Assembly: GCF_019175385.1 (NCBI RefSeq)
Contig: NC_083338.1
Location: 88,681,777 to 88,745,776 of the forward strand
Length of the DNA: 64,000 nt
Direction of reading: 5' to 3'
Source: Lycium barbarum
Lineage: Eukaryota > Streptophyta > Magnoliopsida > Solanales > Solanaceae
The notes beneath the pieces were generated by a model that saw only the letters and a list, made by a program, of their open reading frames with translations, was not told the origin of the DNA and did not search any database. Below are positions 42,663 through 54,800 of this stretch, in pieces. Every line of letters starts with the position of its first letter. Position 1 is the stretch's first letter. Made by a program: the position numbers and the translations under genes.

Positions 42663-43862
42663 TTATAGAAAAGATGCCGGAAGTGTACCTGTGGCCGCGT
42701 CGGCGGAAGGTTCAGGGTCCTGTCGTCCTGTCAGTGCATATAAGCGGTGCGGAGGACCGGCTGAACTAGGTGCCCCTCCTCTACCTCGGCCGCGGCCCGC
42801 TGGAGCCTGGGAAGTCTGTCCACGAGGGCGCACGGTCGACGATGAACCGATTGCCGATCCGGCTGGCTGAGTTCGGCCTCCTTCATTTTTTAGTGGGCAG
42901 TCACGTACAAAATGGTCAGTTCGACCACAGGCAAAACAACCACCGGTGTCTAGGTAGCACTGCCCAGAGTGGGGCCGGCCACACCGAGCACATCGTGGTG
43001 GGGGCAGCCCCGTCCTGCTAAAATCAACTCTGTACTGGGATCCTGAAGCTCTAGTACCCTGATCTGGTCCCGAATAGGCGGAGCGGTCAAATCTTCTATC
43101 TGCAACTCGAGGTGGTGCACTGGCCACTGATTGGCCTGAATACCTAGACTGCTCTTGTGCATGCCCCCCTCTATACTCGCTTCTAGCCCCAGAAGATCTG
43201 CCCCTTTTTCTGGGACCCCTATCTGGATAACGCTCCTCTCTCCGTGACTGGTACTGTTCTTCCAGATTTTGGGCGTGGGCCTTGATGCGGGTAATAGTCA
43301 TCCCGTCCTGGAGTGAAGCCGTCAAGCACTCCTTAACCAAATGTGGCCCTAGCCCACTTACAAACCGGTGCACATGGTCTCCCCTATCAGCTATCAGGGC
43401 AGGGGCATACCTGGCTAGCGAGTTGAAATGGAGGCTGTATTCTCGGACACTCATGTTTCCCTGTCTCAGGTTCAAGAACATATCGGCTCGAGCCCGTCGA
43501 ACCTCTGGCGGTAGGAAATGTCGTAGAAATGCCTCTGTAAACTCCTGCCAAACCGGAGGGGGTGCATTTGCTCCCCTCGAAGATATCCATCTGCTGTACC
43601 ACAAAACTGCCACATCCCACAGCCTGTATGAAGCCAACTCTACGGACTCCGTATCCGAAGCATGTATGATCCTCAGAGTCCTCAGCATCTCATCTATGAA
43701 ACTCTGCGGGTCTTCCTCTGGTTTCGATCCATAAAACTCTGGCGGCTTTAGGGTAATAAAGTCACGGGCCCTTGCACTTACCGCCCTGTCTCCCAGGTCT
43801 ACATCTTGCCGTTGAGTCTGTGCGGCAACTATCTGGGTCAATAACTTGATGGCCTCTGCCAT
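42663..43862 (-). CDS. gag: R6 gag, 399-codon open frame
   Basis: Gag would coat and package element RNA in cytoplasmic particles. Residues about 30-200 are the retrotransposon gag core ('FITLKPPEFYGSKPEEDP', 'VWQEFTEAFLRHFLPPEVRR', 'GNMSVREYSLHFNSLARYAP'). A basic, Arg/Ser/Gly-rich linker follows. C291-C294-H298-C302 is a small Cys/His cluster, and C309-C312-H317-C322 is a CCHC knuckle. The frame ends at 'LPASFL', where the protease should begin, so the pol deletion starts there. The family start (ATG at 44069, MPPKRKA) is in frame, but TAG codons at 43961 and 43865 intervene, so this frame starts at the next Met. It is the longest intact coding frame in the window. Confidence 0.8.
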   Translation of the reverse strand: MAEAIKLLTQIVAAQTQRQDVDLGDRAVSARARDFITLKPPEFYGSKPEEDPQSFIDEMLRTLRIIHASDTESVELASYRLWDVAVLWYSRWISSRGANAPPPVWQEFTEAFLRHFLPPEVRRARADMFLNLRQGNMSVREYSLHFNSLARYAPALIADRGDHVHRFVSGLGPHLVKECLTASLQDGMTITRIKAHAQNLEEQYQSRREERYPDRGPRKRGRSSGARSEYRGGHAQEQSRYSGQSVASAPPRVADRRFDRSAYSGPDQGTRASGSQYRVDFSRTGLPPPRCARCGRPHSGQCYLDTGGCFACGRTDHFVRDCPLKNEGGRTQPAGSAIGSSSTVRPRGQTSQAPAGRGRGRGGAPSSAGPPHRLYALTGRQDPEPSADAATGTLPASFL

Positions 43863-44069
43863 CTGCTAGCCCGGAACTGCTGGCGGTGGAACTGGAGGTG
43901 CGGGGGCTGGAGCTGGAGCTCTTCCCTGCTCTGCCGGTGCAGGGGGAGCAAGAAAAGTCTAAGGGGGAGCTTCATTATGAGATTCTCCTTCTTCTAGCTC
44001 CCGCTCGACTCTGCTGCCCGCCACCCTCTTGGCTTTCTCGGCCGTCGTAGCCTTTCTCTTCGGCGGCAT
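43863..44069 (-). pseudogene. R6 gag N-terminal extension with two TAG codons
   Basis: Starts MPPKRKATTAEKAKR, like R4 and R5 gag. TAG at codon 37 (43961-43959) and codon 69 (43865-43863) sit at apparent Gln positions. It is basic at first and Pro/Ala-rich later. With the stops, translation would need the downstream Met at 43862 or readthrough; neither can be judged here. Confidence 0.75.
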
Positions 44070-44282
44070 TACTGAAACCATAGCATAGGATTAGGAAAGG
44101 AATGTGGAAGCCTGATAGCATAGCTCTATCGCACGATCTTAGGACACAAAGAGGGTCATATTTCCTAAATTCCCTGTAGCCTCCTATTTATAAGTGTGGC
44201 TCGCTACACACCCATAAACAAGACTCTATTGGACACGGCTCGTAGACAAACCCCTAGGACCGAACTGCTCTGATACCACTTC
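44070..44282 (-). other. R6 leader and primer binding site
   Basis: Primer site GCTCTGATACCA at 44267-44278. The leader holds 'gatcgtgcgatagagc' and, on the sense strand just before the gag ATG, 'ctatgctatggtttcag', an acceptor-like pyrimidine-AG. Confidence 0.85.
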
Positions 44283-47200
44283 TGTCACGACCCGACTAGG
44301 GGCCGTGACGAGTACCCGATACTTGTACCGAGCACTCCTTATCTATCATATTACCTTTACCTCTTAGCAAGCCGTGTAAACAGAGCCATATTTTTTTTTT
44401 TGAACATTAACATTAGCAGCGTCATTCTGAACATAGGCTAATAAACTTCGTTAGCACTTTATACAACAACATTAACATGCCAAAACACCATATATCTAAC
44501 TATACTTGACCGACTGCACATATCTGCCTACGAGCCTCTAGTCATATTACACTTATACATAGAAAGGGACGAGTACTATCGTGCCCGAGATTATATATAC
44601 ACAAAATAGTACCACTGATATAAGGTACCGGAACGACTGGAGCGCTGTAGAGTACTGCTGGCAGAGCTCCTAAGGATCAAGTCCACCTGTCTGCTGACCT
44701 GCGCGGCATGGAACGCAGCGTCCACAAGAAGGGATGTCAGTACGAATAGTGTACCGAGTATGTAAGGCATAGAAAATAATACAAGCAGTAACATAGAGTA
44801 CGATTAATAATATCATGGAGTCACAGGGCATATAACGAGGCGAGAAAGTAACCTGTGCATAGGAAGGCCCCTTTTCAGGCCGGCTGTCATGTAGGCTTGT
44901 CCTTTCGTCTTTGAAACGTTTCTTTTCATAAGCATAGGAATTAACATTTATATATTACTTATTCTCGTGTACAGAAAACAGTACATTTCAGTAACGGTAC
45001 CTTTTGCTCACATTTACAGACGCCGAATACAATCGGCTCTCCCAAGCCCCCTCCCCAACGGTGTCCCAACACATTAAATCATATATAGGTAGCATACATT
45101 ATATATATATATACAGACGCCGCGTACGACTCTCCCATATCCCACGTCCGGGCATCCAGCGTCCAGGATGGAATCCAGCTGAATCAGGTGGTGATATAAC
45201 AGTGACCCTTCCCCTTTCCCCATACACATATACATATACATTTGCTTATCTTTTATACATATACACGTCTCATATACAATTACTTATCTTAGTTATATAT
45301 ACATATCCATACACATATACCTGTTTTATATACATATATCGTATAAGCACACAAGAGCCAAGGAAAATCATGTATCCATTGGAGTGACGTAAGGTCGGTG
45401 ACCTCCGATGACGTTATGGAATGCTAGTTATAGCTTTGTCTCACCTTGAAGGAACAAGTATTTTAAGGCGAGACTATCAACGGAGAATAGTATTACAGTG
45501 ACCGTAGAATGAAATCGTGGGCATCATAGATGACCGTCATAGGCTTTGGAGTCAAAGAAAATAAAGATATAGCTAGGAAATATAAATACGATTCAAAAAT
45601 TAGTGTATCACTTTCATGTTTACATAAGATACTTAGCTTAGTCATCTTAGTCATAGAGTCGTTCCGGTCGTACATATCAAAGGTACATTCTCTTGTCTAA
45701 CATTGTAATTATCATTATCCTCATAGAAACATTCTCGTTAGAGTAGTCATAGTACTTATCATTCGGTACTGAGGTCGGGATCAAAAGTCCCCCTTGGATT
45801 TACTTCTAGTTAGTCAACCAAGGCTATAGGAAAATCCGAGAGTAACGGGCCCACCTCGGGCCGGATGAGGTAGCGCGTACTAGTTGCATATGTTACATGT
45901 CGTGTCATTACTTGTGAGGGTTCTAGGGTAATCGGGTCCCATTTATGCAAGTTATAGGGGTCTAGGAGGTTTTTCCGACCATTGGCACACTTTCTAGTTC
46001 AATTCTATTGAACAAAAGGTAGAAAACTTTAGGTGCGGATTCCGGGGAACAGAGTTGTCCCCGAGGCTCGTACCCAACTTATTTCTGCTAAGACATGCCA
46101 TAGAAAGATGGGTGAAGCCTTACATACCTCTTTCCGCTCCTTTGGCCATCCCGAATTCAACTCGCAAATCCGCCAAAATCTACAAATTGGTCAAGTTTAC
46201 CAAACATGATTAGTGCCTTTAGAATTGAATTCTTAAAATGATACTTGGCTACCGAAATTTCGGTAGCACTTCCTCTGTAAATATACCATCCTCAACATTC
46301 AACTTAGTCAAATTCCAATCAATCACAATCCGGGAATTCAAACCCGGCCAAACTATCAACATAAACTCAACAACCACACTAGCAATTTCCATATTCAACT
46401 CAAGGTACATTCCAACACTTTAATTAGCATTCTACTTCCTTCAAGACTTTCCAATTTCAATAAAACAACAACCTTATAATACATATTCCAACAACATCAT
46501 ACTAATATCATTACATACCATCCATACAAGAACATTATTTTCAATATACACAACCTTCCAATTGCCAATACCTCACCAAACTTATCAAGTCTTTATTTGC
46601 GATATAACATCTACAACACAACGACTAAGATATTAATTACAACTCGCTCATTATTCTTTCACAACTCACCAACACATTAAGTATACACGGCCACATACAC
46701 ACCACACACTACACGGCCATATCATGCACACACAACTACATTCTATCCAAATTCATTCCACTTCCATTTTCCACATATCATTTACAACCATAACAACCAA
46801 ACACTAGACAACATAATTGAATCATGACTCCTACACACATATATATATATATGCACGGCCATATACTATATTTCTCTCCTTCATGAATTTCATCCATTTT
46901 AGCATACTACAACACATATAAACCATGTATAACACATAAAACAAGATTAGAATTCACCTTTCTTCTTCAACTTCTCACTTGGCTACAACTTGGCAACTTG
47001 GATGTTTGTGAGTTTGTCTTGCTCCAACAACAACTCCACCTTGTTAAGCACCCTTTACTTGGTAGGAATTGATTTTTGAAAGAATTTTTATCAATTTTTC
47101 TTGGCAATTTTTCTCTTGGGCGAAAGGCCTTGAGGTTTTTCTCCTTCTTTTCTCTCTTTTACTTTCTTGAAATTTCTAGAGATTTTGGTGATAAGGATGA

Positions 47201-47496
47201 CTTAGTCATCTTTTTTATTCACCAATTTTATTCAATTTGGGCCTAGCCCATGTACATGGCCGGTTGGGCCTCTCCTTTTTACTTGAAATTTCAAGCCCAA
47301 TTGTATTGGCTAGTTCTTGTAATTCATGGAAGGTATTTTTCCAATTTCCAATTTTACCCTTCGTCGTTCTCCATATTTTCACTTCTAGACTTTTCATAAG
47401 CAACTCATGTGCCAAACAAAATAAAATATTGCCTTGCTTGTTGTTTTCCCGCGATTGTCTTGAATTATCCGATTGCATAAAATGCGGGATATAACA
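44283..47496 (-). mobile_element. R6 5' LTR (3214 bp)
   Basis: Near-identical to 38641-41852, with scattered substitutions and 1-3 base indels. The same landmarks are at 44721-44757 (stems), 45379-45408 (second stem, one arm base changed), 46129-46122 (AGGTATGT) and near 46257. Confidence 0.93.
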
Positions 47497-47501
47497 AAGA
47501 C

Positions 47502-48440
47502 ATGGAAAACAGAATGGACTGATTCAAGTTCTGGAGGCAAGTCCAATTCATAAGCTACTTGACCCACCTTCTGGATAATCTTATAGGGTCCAGTGTATCG
47601 TGGACTTAACTTTCCTTTCTTACCAAATCTCATCACTCCTTTCATTGGTGACACCTTTAAGAATACACAATCATCAACTTGAAATTCTAAGTCTCGCCGG
47701 CGATTGTCCGCATATGATATTTGGCGACTTTGGGCTGTCAATAATTGATCTCGGATCACCTTGACTTTTTCTACTGCTTGTTGAATCAACTCATGGCCTA
47801 TTAGCTGTACTTCTCCTATTTTAAACCTTCCAATTGGGGATCTACACTTCCTTCCATATAAAGCTTCATAAGGAGCCATTTGGATACTGGAATGATAGCT
47901 ATTGTTGCATGCAAAATCAATAAGAGGTATGTGGTCATCCCAACTACCATCGAAATCTAGTACACATGCCCGTAGCCTATCTTCCAAGGTATGAATAGTA
48001 CGTTCGGCTTGCCCATCAGTTTGCAGATGAAATGCCGTGCTGAGCTTTACTTGAGTACCTAGACCTTCTTGGAAAGATTTCCAGAACTTGGCTGTAAATT
48101 GCGCTCCTCTATCTGTCATAATGGATATCGGAATACCATGGAGTCGCAAAATATCCTTGAGATACAACCTTGCATAATCTTCTGCTGAGTATGTGGTTCT
48201 GACTGGAAGAAAATGAGCTGCTTTTGTGAGTCTGTCCACGATCACCCATATGGAACCATACTTGCCTCGGGAACGAGGTAGCCCCGCAATAAAATCCATG
48301 TTGATCATTTCCCATTTCCAAGTAGGGATTTCCATTGCTTGCAACAATCCTCCTGGCTTTTGATGTTCGATTTTCACTTGCTGGCAATTTGGACATTGAG
48401 CTACAAATTCTGCTATGTCTTTCTTCATGCCATCCCACTA
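47502..48440 (-). pseudogene. R5 integrase core
   Basis: The reading frame from 48428 gives CPNC (end of the HHCC domain), Asp65 in 'WVIVDRLTK', Asp106 in 'MTDRGAQF' and Glu142 in 'DGQAERTI', with 35 residues between the last two (DD35E), then the C-terminal 'GPYKIIQKVGQVAYELDLP'. Beyond 47502 the frame continues 36 codons into the R6 LTR; that tail is spurious. A TAG at 48440-48438, at a Trp position, separates it from the zinc domain. The catalytic triad is intact. Confidence 0.9.
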
Positions 48441-48917
48441 ATATATCAACTTGAGATCATGATACATCTTCGTTGCACCTGGGTGAATAGAATACCGAGA
48501 ATAATGAGCTTCTTCGAGGATTCGATGACGTAATTTTGCAACATTTGGAACACATAGCCTGCCTCGGTATCTAAGAATTCCATCCATAGAAGTTTCAAAC
48601 AGAGACTTCTCCTTTTCATGAAATGTGTCTCTATAATGGCTCAAATGAGTATATTCATACTGACGCTCTTTCACTTCCATATTCAAGGACGAAACTGTGG
48701 GATTATTAATGCCAATTCTTGCACTACCTGAATCAATTAAACGTACTCCAAGATTAGCCAGTTGGTGGAGCTAATGAATTAATTCTTTTTTCTCCGGAGG
48801 AACTTCACATAGGCTGCCCATCGATCGGCGGCTAAGCGCATCAGCTACTACATTTTCCTTTCCGGGGTGGTATAAAATACTCACATCATAATCTTTCAAT
48901 AATTCTGACCACCGCCT
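48441..48917 (-). pseudogene. R5 integrase zinc-binding domain and RNaseH tail
   Basis: 48441-48686 has 'HYSRYSIHPGATKMYHDL' with both His of the HHCC set. Further up, 48760-48917 encodes the RNaseH C-terminus ('LLKDYDV...[18 protein letters not shown]'-like text), broken by a TAG at 48920-48918 where a Gln codon is expected. Confidence 0.8.
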
Positions 48918-49904
48918 CTACCGCAGATTCAACTCCTTCTTTTTGAAAATGTATTGAAGACTCTTGTGATCTGTATAGATATCAACATGCACGCCATACA
49001 AGTAATGTCTCCACATCTTTAATGCATAAATAACTGCAACCAGTTCAAAATCATGAGTTGGGTAGTTCTTTTCATGTTTCTGCAACTGCCTCAAAGCATA
49101 AGCAATAACTTTACTGTGCTGCATTAACACACATCCTAACCCAACACCGGAAGCATTACAATATACAACATAGCCATCTGGCCCTTATGGGAGTGTCAAG
49201 ACTGAGGTTGAGGTTAATCTGTCCTTCAACGCTTGGAAACGGCGTTCACAAGCATCATTCCACTGAAACTTAGCTGACTTTTCGGTTAGCTTCGTCAATG
49301 GGGATGAAATAGAGGAAAATCCTTCTATGAACCTTTTATAGTAACTTGCCAATCCCAAAAAACTACGGACTTCTGTGGGCGTCGTAGGCCTTGGCCAAGT
49401 CTTCACAGCTTCAATTTTCTGAGTATCAACTCGAATGCCATCATCTAAAATAACATGACCTAAAAATGTCACAGAATTCAGCCAAAACTCGCTCTTTGAA
49501 AATTTTGCATACAATTCTCGAGTTCGAAGAATTCCAAGAACAGTACGTAAATGATCTGCATGTTCTGATTCTGTGTGAGAGTATACCAGAATATCATCAA
49601 TGAATACTATTACGAATAAATCCAAGAGAGGCCTGAATACATTATTCATCAAATTCATGAACACTGTTGGAGCATTAGTTAACCCAAATGACATCACCCA
49701 TAATTCATAATGGCCATATCTCGTTCTAAAAGCTGTTTTGGGAATATCTTCTTGTTTAACTCTCACTTGGTGATAACCTGACCTCAAGTCTATTTTGGAA
49801 AACCACTTGGCACCTTGGAGTTGATCAAATAAATTATCAATCCTTGGGAGAGGATATTTATTCGTTATCGTCACCTTATTCAACTGCCTATAATCGATGC
49901 ACAT
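48918..49904 (-). pseudogene. R5 reverse transcriptase palm to RNaseH
   Basis: The frame 49185-49904 (239 codons) has motif A '[11 protein letters not shown]' (35-45), catalytic FIDD (101-104), 'FLGHVI', and the RNaseH linker '[18 protein letters not shown]'. It stops at TAA (49187-49185). RNaseH resumes at 49130-48918 ('[15 protein letters not shown]...[19 protein letters not shown]'). Essential RT residues are kept. Confidence 0.9.
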
Positions 49905-50699
49905 TCATAGGGAGCCATCTTTCTTTCTTACAAATAAGACAGGTGCTCCCCACGGTGATGAACTGGGTCTAATAAACCCCTTCTCAAGAAAATCTTTCAA
50001 CTGTGCCTTTAGCTCTTTCAATTCTGCCGGAGCCATTCGGTAAGGAGGAATAGAAATAGGCTTGGTATCCAGCAACACGTCAATGGAAAAATCAATCTCT
50101 CTTTCCGGTGGAAGACGTGGAAGTTCATCTGGAAATACATCTGGGAATTCATTCACTACCGGAACGGATTGGAAAGTTGGCGACTTTGCTTCGGTGTCAT
50201 GAACTCGGACTAAGTGATAAATATAGCCCTTAGCTATGATCTTTCTTGCCTTAAGGTAGGAAATAAACCTACCTCTTGGAGATGCTATACTACCCTTCCA
50301 TTCAAGCACGGGCTCTCCTGGAAATTGAAATCGAACTACTTTCATTCGGCAGTCAACATTAGCATAACATAAGGCCAACCAATCCATACCAATAATCACA
50401 TTGAAATCTAATGTCTCCAGCTTAACTAAATCATCTTTAGTCTGGCGGTCGCATATCACAATTACACAATTATTATAAACTTGTCTAGCTATAACGAGAT
50501 CACCAACCGGAGTAGATACCTCAAAAGGTTTAACTGGCTCAGGTTTCACCCCAATACGACCAGCAACATACGAAGTAATATAACATAGGGTAGAACCCGA
50601 ATCTATCAATGCATACACATCATGGGAAAATACGGATAATGTACCTGCAACCACATCCGGGGAGGACTCAAGATCCTGTCGTCCGGCTAAAGCATACAT
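49905..50699 (-). pseudogene. R5 protease and RT N-terminus
   Basis: 264 codons. The protease active site DSG is in 'ALIDSGSTLCYIT' (residues about 31-43) and the C-terminal signature is 'VIIGMDWLALCYANVDCR'. The linker to RT and the first RT block '[23 protein letters not shown]' follow. A TGA (49907-49905) at an Arg position cuts the polyprotein in the RT fingers. This is the best-preserved protease in the window. Confidence 0.9.
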
Positions 50700-50827
50700 A
50701 CGGGGCAGAGTGGCACCTAAAGTAGATGCTCCTCCTCTACCTCTACCTTAACCTGTTGGTATCTGGGCAGTCTGCCCTACCGGGCGCACTGAAGAGGAAC
50801 TAGCTGCTGATCCTGTGGGCTGAAACC
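50700..50827 (-). pseudogene. R5 gag C-terminus, right of S5 insertion
   Basis: Encodes the Arg/Gly/Ser-rich linker between the CCHC knuckle and the protease; relatives have 'RGRGRGGAPS' here. It is cut by S5 at 50828. The left target copy reads aaacc and the right aaccc, one mismatch. Confidence 0.7.
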
Positions 50828-53380
50828 TGTCACTACCCAAATCGATGGGCAGCAACAAGTGCCCGGCCATTTCTAGTCAAGCACTCTTATGCCTGCAGTT
50901 ACCTCTCACTGACTATCTTGGGCCCATGCACAATATGTAACTGAGCTGGACAGTCTCCCGAACAATCAACATAAGAAACACCGTACCGAGAACTCACGGC
51001 CAACGTATACATATAAGTATAACCACTGAGAATAACAGCGTGAGCCGATTTGGCCGCCACACATATATACTGAACAACAAAATACACGTCGACGAGGCTG
51101 CATAACATCACGACTACATATCACTGTCTACAGACCTCTATGAAGTACAAACTGTAGAAATGACAGGACAAGGCCTTGTCGTACCCATATATGTACGTAA
51201 CCGAATATCATACCAAAAGGGGTGTAGCTCCGGATCAATGGAGTGTACTGACTGCTACTGAGGAGAGGTCTTACTGCGATGGATCGTCTGACTGGCTACC
51301 TGATCCTGTGGGCATGAACGCAGCATCCACATGAAGGGACGTCAATACGAGTAATGTACCGAGTATGTAAGGCATCAATAGTAACATAGTAAGGGATGTA
51401 AATTATGAATAATAGCAAAATGGAAATATAGCGGATATCGTAAGATAAAAGAATAACCTGTACATATGGGTGCCTCTTAGGGCGGATGCCATGCATGCTT
51501 AGCTTTCTTTGAAAAACATTTCTTGTTCATATATATAGAAAATATGCCGAGGCGTCGGCTTCGATCCATTTAGCCACATGTGTCCCGTGTCCGGGCATCC
51601 CGCGTTCGGGATGATAAGTTACACTAACTGATCAGGTGGCCATGCGTCTATAGCGCCACTCCCTTTTCCCCATATTCCCCATATACATATACATATATCA
51701 TATAAGCAGCATGCAGGAGAGCCCAAGGAAAGTTATGTCTCTATCGGAGTGAAGTAAGGTCGGTAATCTCCGATTATATTATGGAGTAATCATGGTCGCT
51801 ATGTCTCACCTTGAAGGAATAATTATTAAAAGGTGAGACCATCAATGAAAAATAGCATTAAGAGAACATAGAATAAGATCATAAATCTCATAAGGCGACA
51901 ATTCATATACTTTGGAATCTTTAAAAATAGTCATCGCCCATGAATAAAATTGGGAAATCAAGAAATAGCTCAACATTCTTATATCGTCATTGAAATCGTA
52001 AACTTGGAACCTTTAAACCCGGAATCATCATCATCATAATCAAGTAGGAAAATATTCTCATCTTTGACATCATCATTATGATTGTGAAAACAGGTTCATC
52101 ATTGTTATCATAAGAGCTCACAGAGCCATAAATCTCTGATTTAGAAAATACGAAAATTTTTTAAAACATTTTTGAATTATTAGGAAAGGAATTCTGCCTT
52201 GGAGTCATAAACATCTAACTTTTGAAGACAAGGAAGACATGGAAACATTTATGAAGCCATAACATAGGAATCATGCCTTTGAAAGAAAGGGGCAAGCCTT
52301 AACATACCTTTCGGTTGCCTTAGTCGTTCAACGTTTATCCTTCCAAGCTCGTAAATCTACATATAAAGCATTCATACTATTATTAGGCTCAATGTCATAC
52401 GCTCATCTTAAGCCTTCAATTTAATTCTGTTTATAATCTGCCGAAATTCGGGCAACACCTCCTCTGTTTATATGCCTAGACCGAAATCACAATCCAACAA
52501 CCAACAACAACAAAAAAAATACCAACATCAATAACATCATTTCCAACACCAATATGTACCATAAAACAGCCCACACGTTGTTTTCCAACTTCCATAACTA
52601 ACCAACTTACTACACAATTATTTAACGGCTTTATCTCCGTAAATAAGCCTTAAATAATACCAAAAGAGAAAGATTCATACATTTTTTCTTGTTAAGACAG
52701 CAATATCCTCAATATCCACGCTAAAATATCCCGCAAAACAATACTAGAATCACAACCATGCGTTACCCGGACCTAAACCACTACTCCGCGACTTAAAAAT
52801 TGCACACTTTTGATTCCCTCACTTTCTCTCTTCCAATTTCTGTAATTTTCCAGCAAAATCTGGTGAAAAAAGGTGTTCTTACCCTTTTTATAAGTGTCAA
52901 ATTCGGGTCGGGTTCACTGTAGCATTGTATTGTAGCAGCACTGTAGCAGGTCACTACTGTAGCAGTACTGTAGCACGGGTTTCTGCTCTGTCAGCTGAAC
53001 TTGTAACGTCCATAATTCTGTACTCCGATGTCCTATGGATGAGCGGTGTGTTGCGTTTGAAACTACACTCGACGAACTTCATTTTAGGCTTTTGTTTCAC
53101 CTTAAAACACTTCATATGATAAGAGATATGCGTCCCCCAAGTTGGACAAAAACTTTTCACACAAAACATTACCCATCCTTTCTCCGAAGTCGTACTACTT
53201 CATTTCTTCCACTCATTTCCTTATAAAACCTTCTGGTATATCTTATATACAACCCTTCACTTATTAAATATACTTAATAATGCTTGCTCCTTATAGTCCA
53301 ATGTGGTTTTACTTAACCCTAATTCAACGTGCTTATGTTTCAAATTTGATAAGTGCTCTTCGAAGATACGGGGTGTAACA
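50828..53380 (-). mobile_element. S5: solo LTR (2553 bp)
   Basis: Starts TGTCACTACCC and ends GGGGTGTAACA, flanked by aaacc/aaccc. There is no internal region. Sense landmarks: GTCAATAC/GTACCGA degenerate stem (51340-51362), ATCGGAG (51743-51749) with CTCCGAT (51768-51774), AGGTATGT (52309-52302), and 'ttcgggcaacacctcctctg' (52447-52466). The repeated word 'tgtagca' (52916-52976) is a short local repeat. Otherwise nothing is recognisable. Confidence 0.87.
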
Positions 53381-53385
53381 AACCC

Positions 53386-54593
53386 CACCTCTGCCATACC
53401 TCGAGGGACAATCATGCATCAAGTGCCCAGCCTGTCCACAAACATAGCCAAGCATCAGTGCCCTAACGACATGGCCTCGAATGTAATTTTCTGCACTGAC
53501 TACATCGTGGAACTGGTGGTCTCCTCTGATTATAATCACCCCCAAACTGGGAACCTGAAGCTCTCGAACTCTGAACCTGTCCTGAAGGAAAGGAACAATC
53601 AAATCTCCTACCTGCAAGTCGTGGAGGCGGACTAGTCGCCGACTGGCCTGAGTGTCTAGAATATACCTGCCTTGATTCCCCTCTATAATCACTACCTGCC
53701 CCCACAGATCTGTCCCTCTTGCTTTTCCCTCTATCAATGTCACGATCACCCCTTTTCGGATGTTGTTGTCCTTCTAAATTCTATCATAGGCTTGAATGCG
53801 GGAAATATCCATCCCATCTTGCAACGAAGCCATCAAGCAGTCCTTGAACAAATGCGGCCCTAATCCACTCACGAACCTGTGCACTCTATCCCCCATGTCG
53901 GCCACCATAGTCGGGGCATATCTAGCCAATGAATTGAACTGAAGGATATACTCCCAGGCACTCATATTTCCTTGTTTTAGATTTAAGAACCTATCCGCTC
54001 TAGCTCGACGGACCTCGGGTGGTAAATAGTGGCGGATGAAAGTATCTACAAATTCTTGCCAAACGGGAGGAGGCGCATTTTATTTTCTTGATGATATCCA
54101 ATTATTGTACCATAATACTGCCACATCTTGGAGTTTATAATATGCCAACTCCACAGATTCAGTTTCGGAGGCATGAATAATCTTCAACGTTCTCAACATT
54201 TCATCAATAAAACCTTGTGGGTCTTCATTCGGCTTTGACCCGAAAAACTCCGGAGGATTCAAACTCATGAAATCATGGGCTCTGGTACTAGCTGCCCAAT
54301 CACTTGGAGCCGCATTTTTCCTCTGTGCCTAGGCGGCAACTAACTGCCTGAATAGATGAATAGCCTCGGTCACTTGTTGACCCGAAGTAGCCGGTGGAGG
54401 AACTGGAGGCATAGGAGCTGGAGCTGATGCCCCTTCCTGTTCTTCTATAATAGGCTGGAGTGGGAGAAGTATTAGATGGAGCCTCATTATGTGATTCTCC
54501 CTCTTCTACATTCATTGGCGGCTCTCTTTCTACCCGGCTTTTCATCATAGTCTTGCCCTTCTAGGCAGCTGTAGCTTTCCCCTTTGGCGGCAT
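53386..54593 (-). pseudogene. R5 gag (broken)
   Basis: ATG at 54593 (MPPKGKA). TAG at 54563-54561, a frameshift between about 54460 and 54335, and a TAG at 54331-54329. The frames 54080-54268 ('SLNPPEFFGSKPNEDPQGFIDEMLRTL') and 53774-53965 ('EYILQFNSLARYAP') hold the gag core, and 53333-53749 the basic linker and CCHC region ('CGQAGHLMHDCP'). Broken in at least four places. Gag in R6 shows the intact arrangement. Confidence 0.85.
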
Positions 54594-54800
54594 TTCTTAA
54601 ATCATAGCACACTATTAAGGAGGAGAAAATCTTATAACACAGCTCTATCGCACGATCTCGTAAGATGAAAGATGGTCATTTTTCCTAAATGCCCTGTAGC
54701 TTCTTGTTTATTATTCTGAAGCGTAACACACCATAAACAAGACTCTGCTAGACACGACTCGTAGACACTTCTTAGGACTGAACTGCTCTGATACCACTTT
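54594..54800 (-). other. R5 leader and primer binding site
   Basis: GCTCTGATACCA at 54785-54796, four bases from the 5' LTR. The sense-strand leader ends 'ctatgatttaagaa' before the gag ATG. The same 'tttaagaa' stands before the R1 gag. Confidence 0.88.

Larger units (their letters stand above)
38641..47496 (-). mobile_element. R6: gag-only non-autonomous Ty3/gypsy element
   Basis: Flanked by aagac (38636-38640 and 47497-47501). The 3' LTR is 38641-41852 (3212 bp) and the 5' LTR 44283-47496 (3214 bp). The internal region is only 2430 bp: primer site (44267-44278), leader, gag (44069-42663), a non-coding region with the 5S-like module, and the polypurine tract (41868-41853). The LTRs differ by about 3 per cent over the first 360 bases and look closer elsewhere, so this is one of the younger insertions. 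Protease, RT and integrase would have to come from a relative such as R5. Confidence 0.93.

Noticed and set aside
42770..43734. Plus-strand frames of 83 and 150 codons
   Set aside because: They are antisense shadows of the R6 gag frame.
47394..47501. Novel C-terminal integrase extension in the 344-codon frame
   Set aside because: The last 36 codons are read-through into the R6 LTR beyond the insertion point.
49185..50699. Endogenous pararetrovirus
   Set aside because: The RT is followed by RNaseH, a DD35E integrase and a chromodomain and is framed by LTRs with a target duplication; these are features of a Ty3/gypsy chromovirus.
53303..53635. 110-codon plus-strand frame
   Set aside because: It overlaps the minus-strand R5 gag basic region and crosses the S5/R5 junction at 53380.
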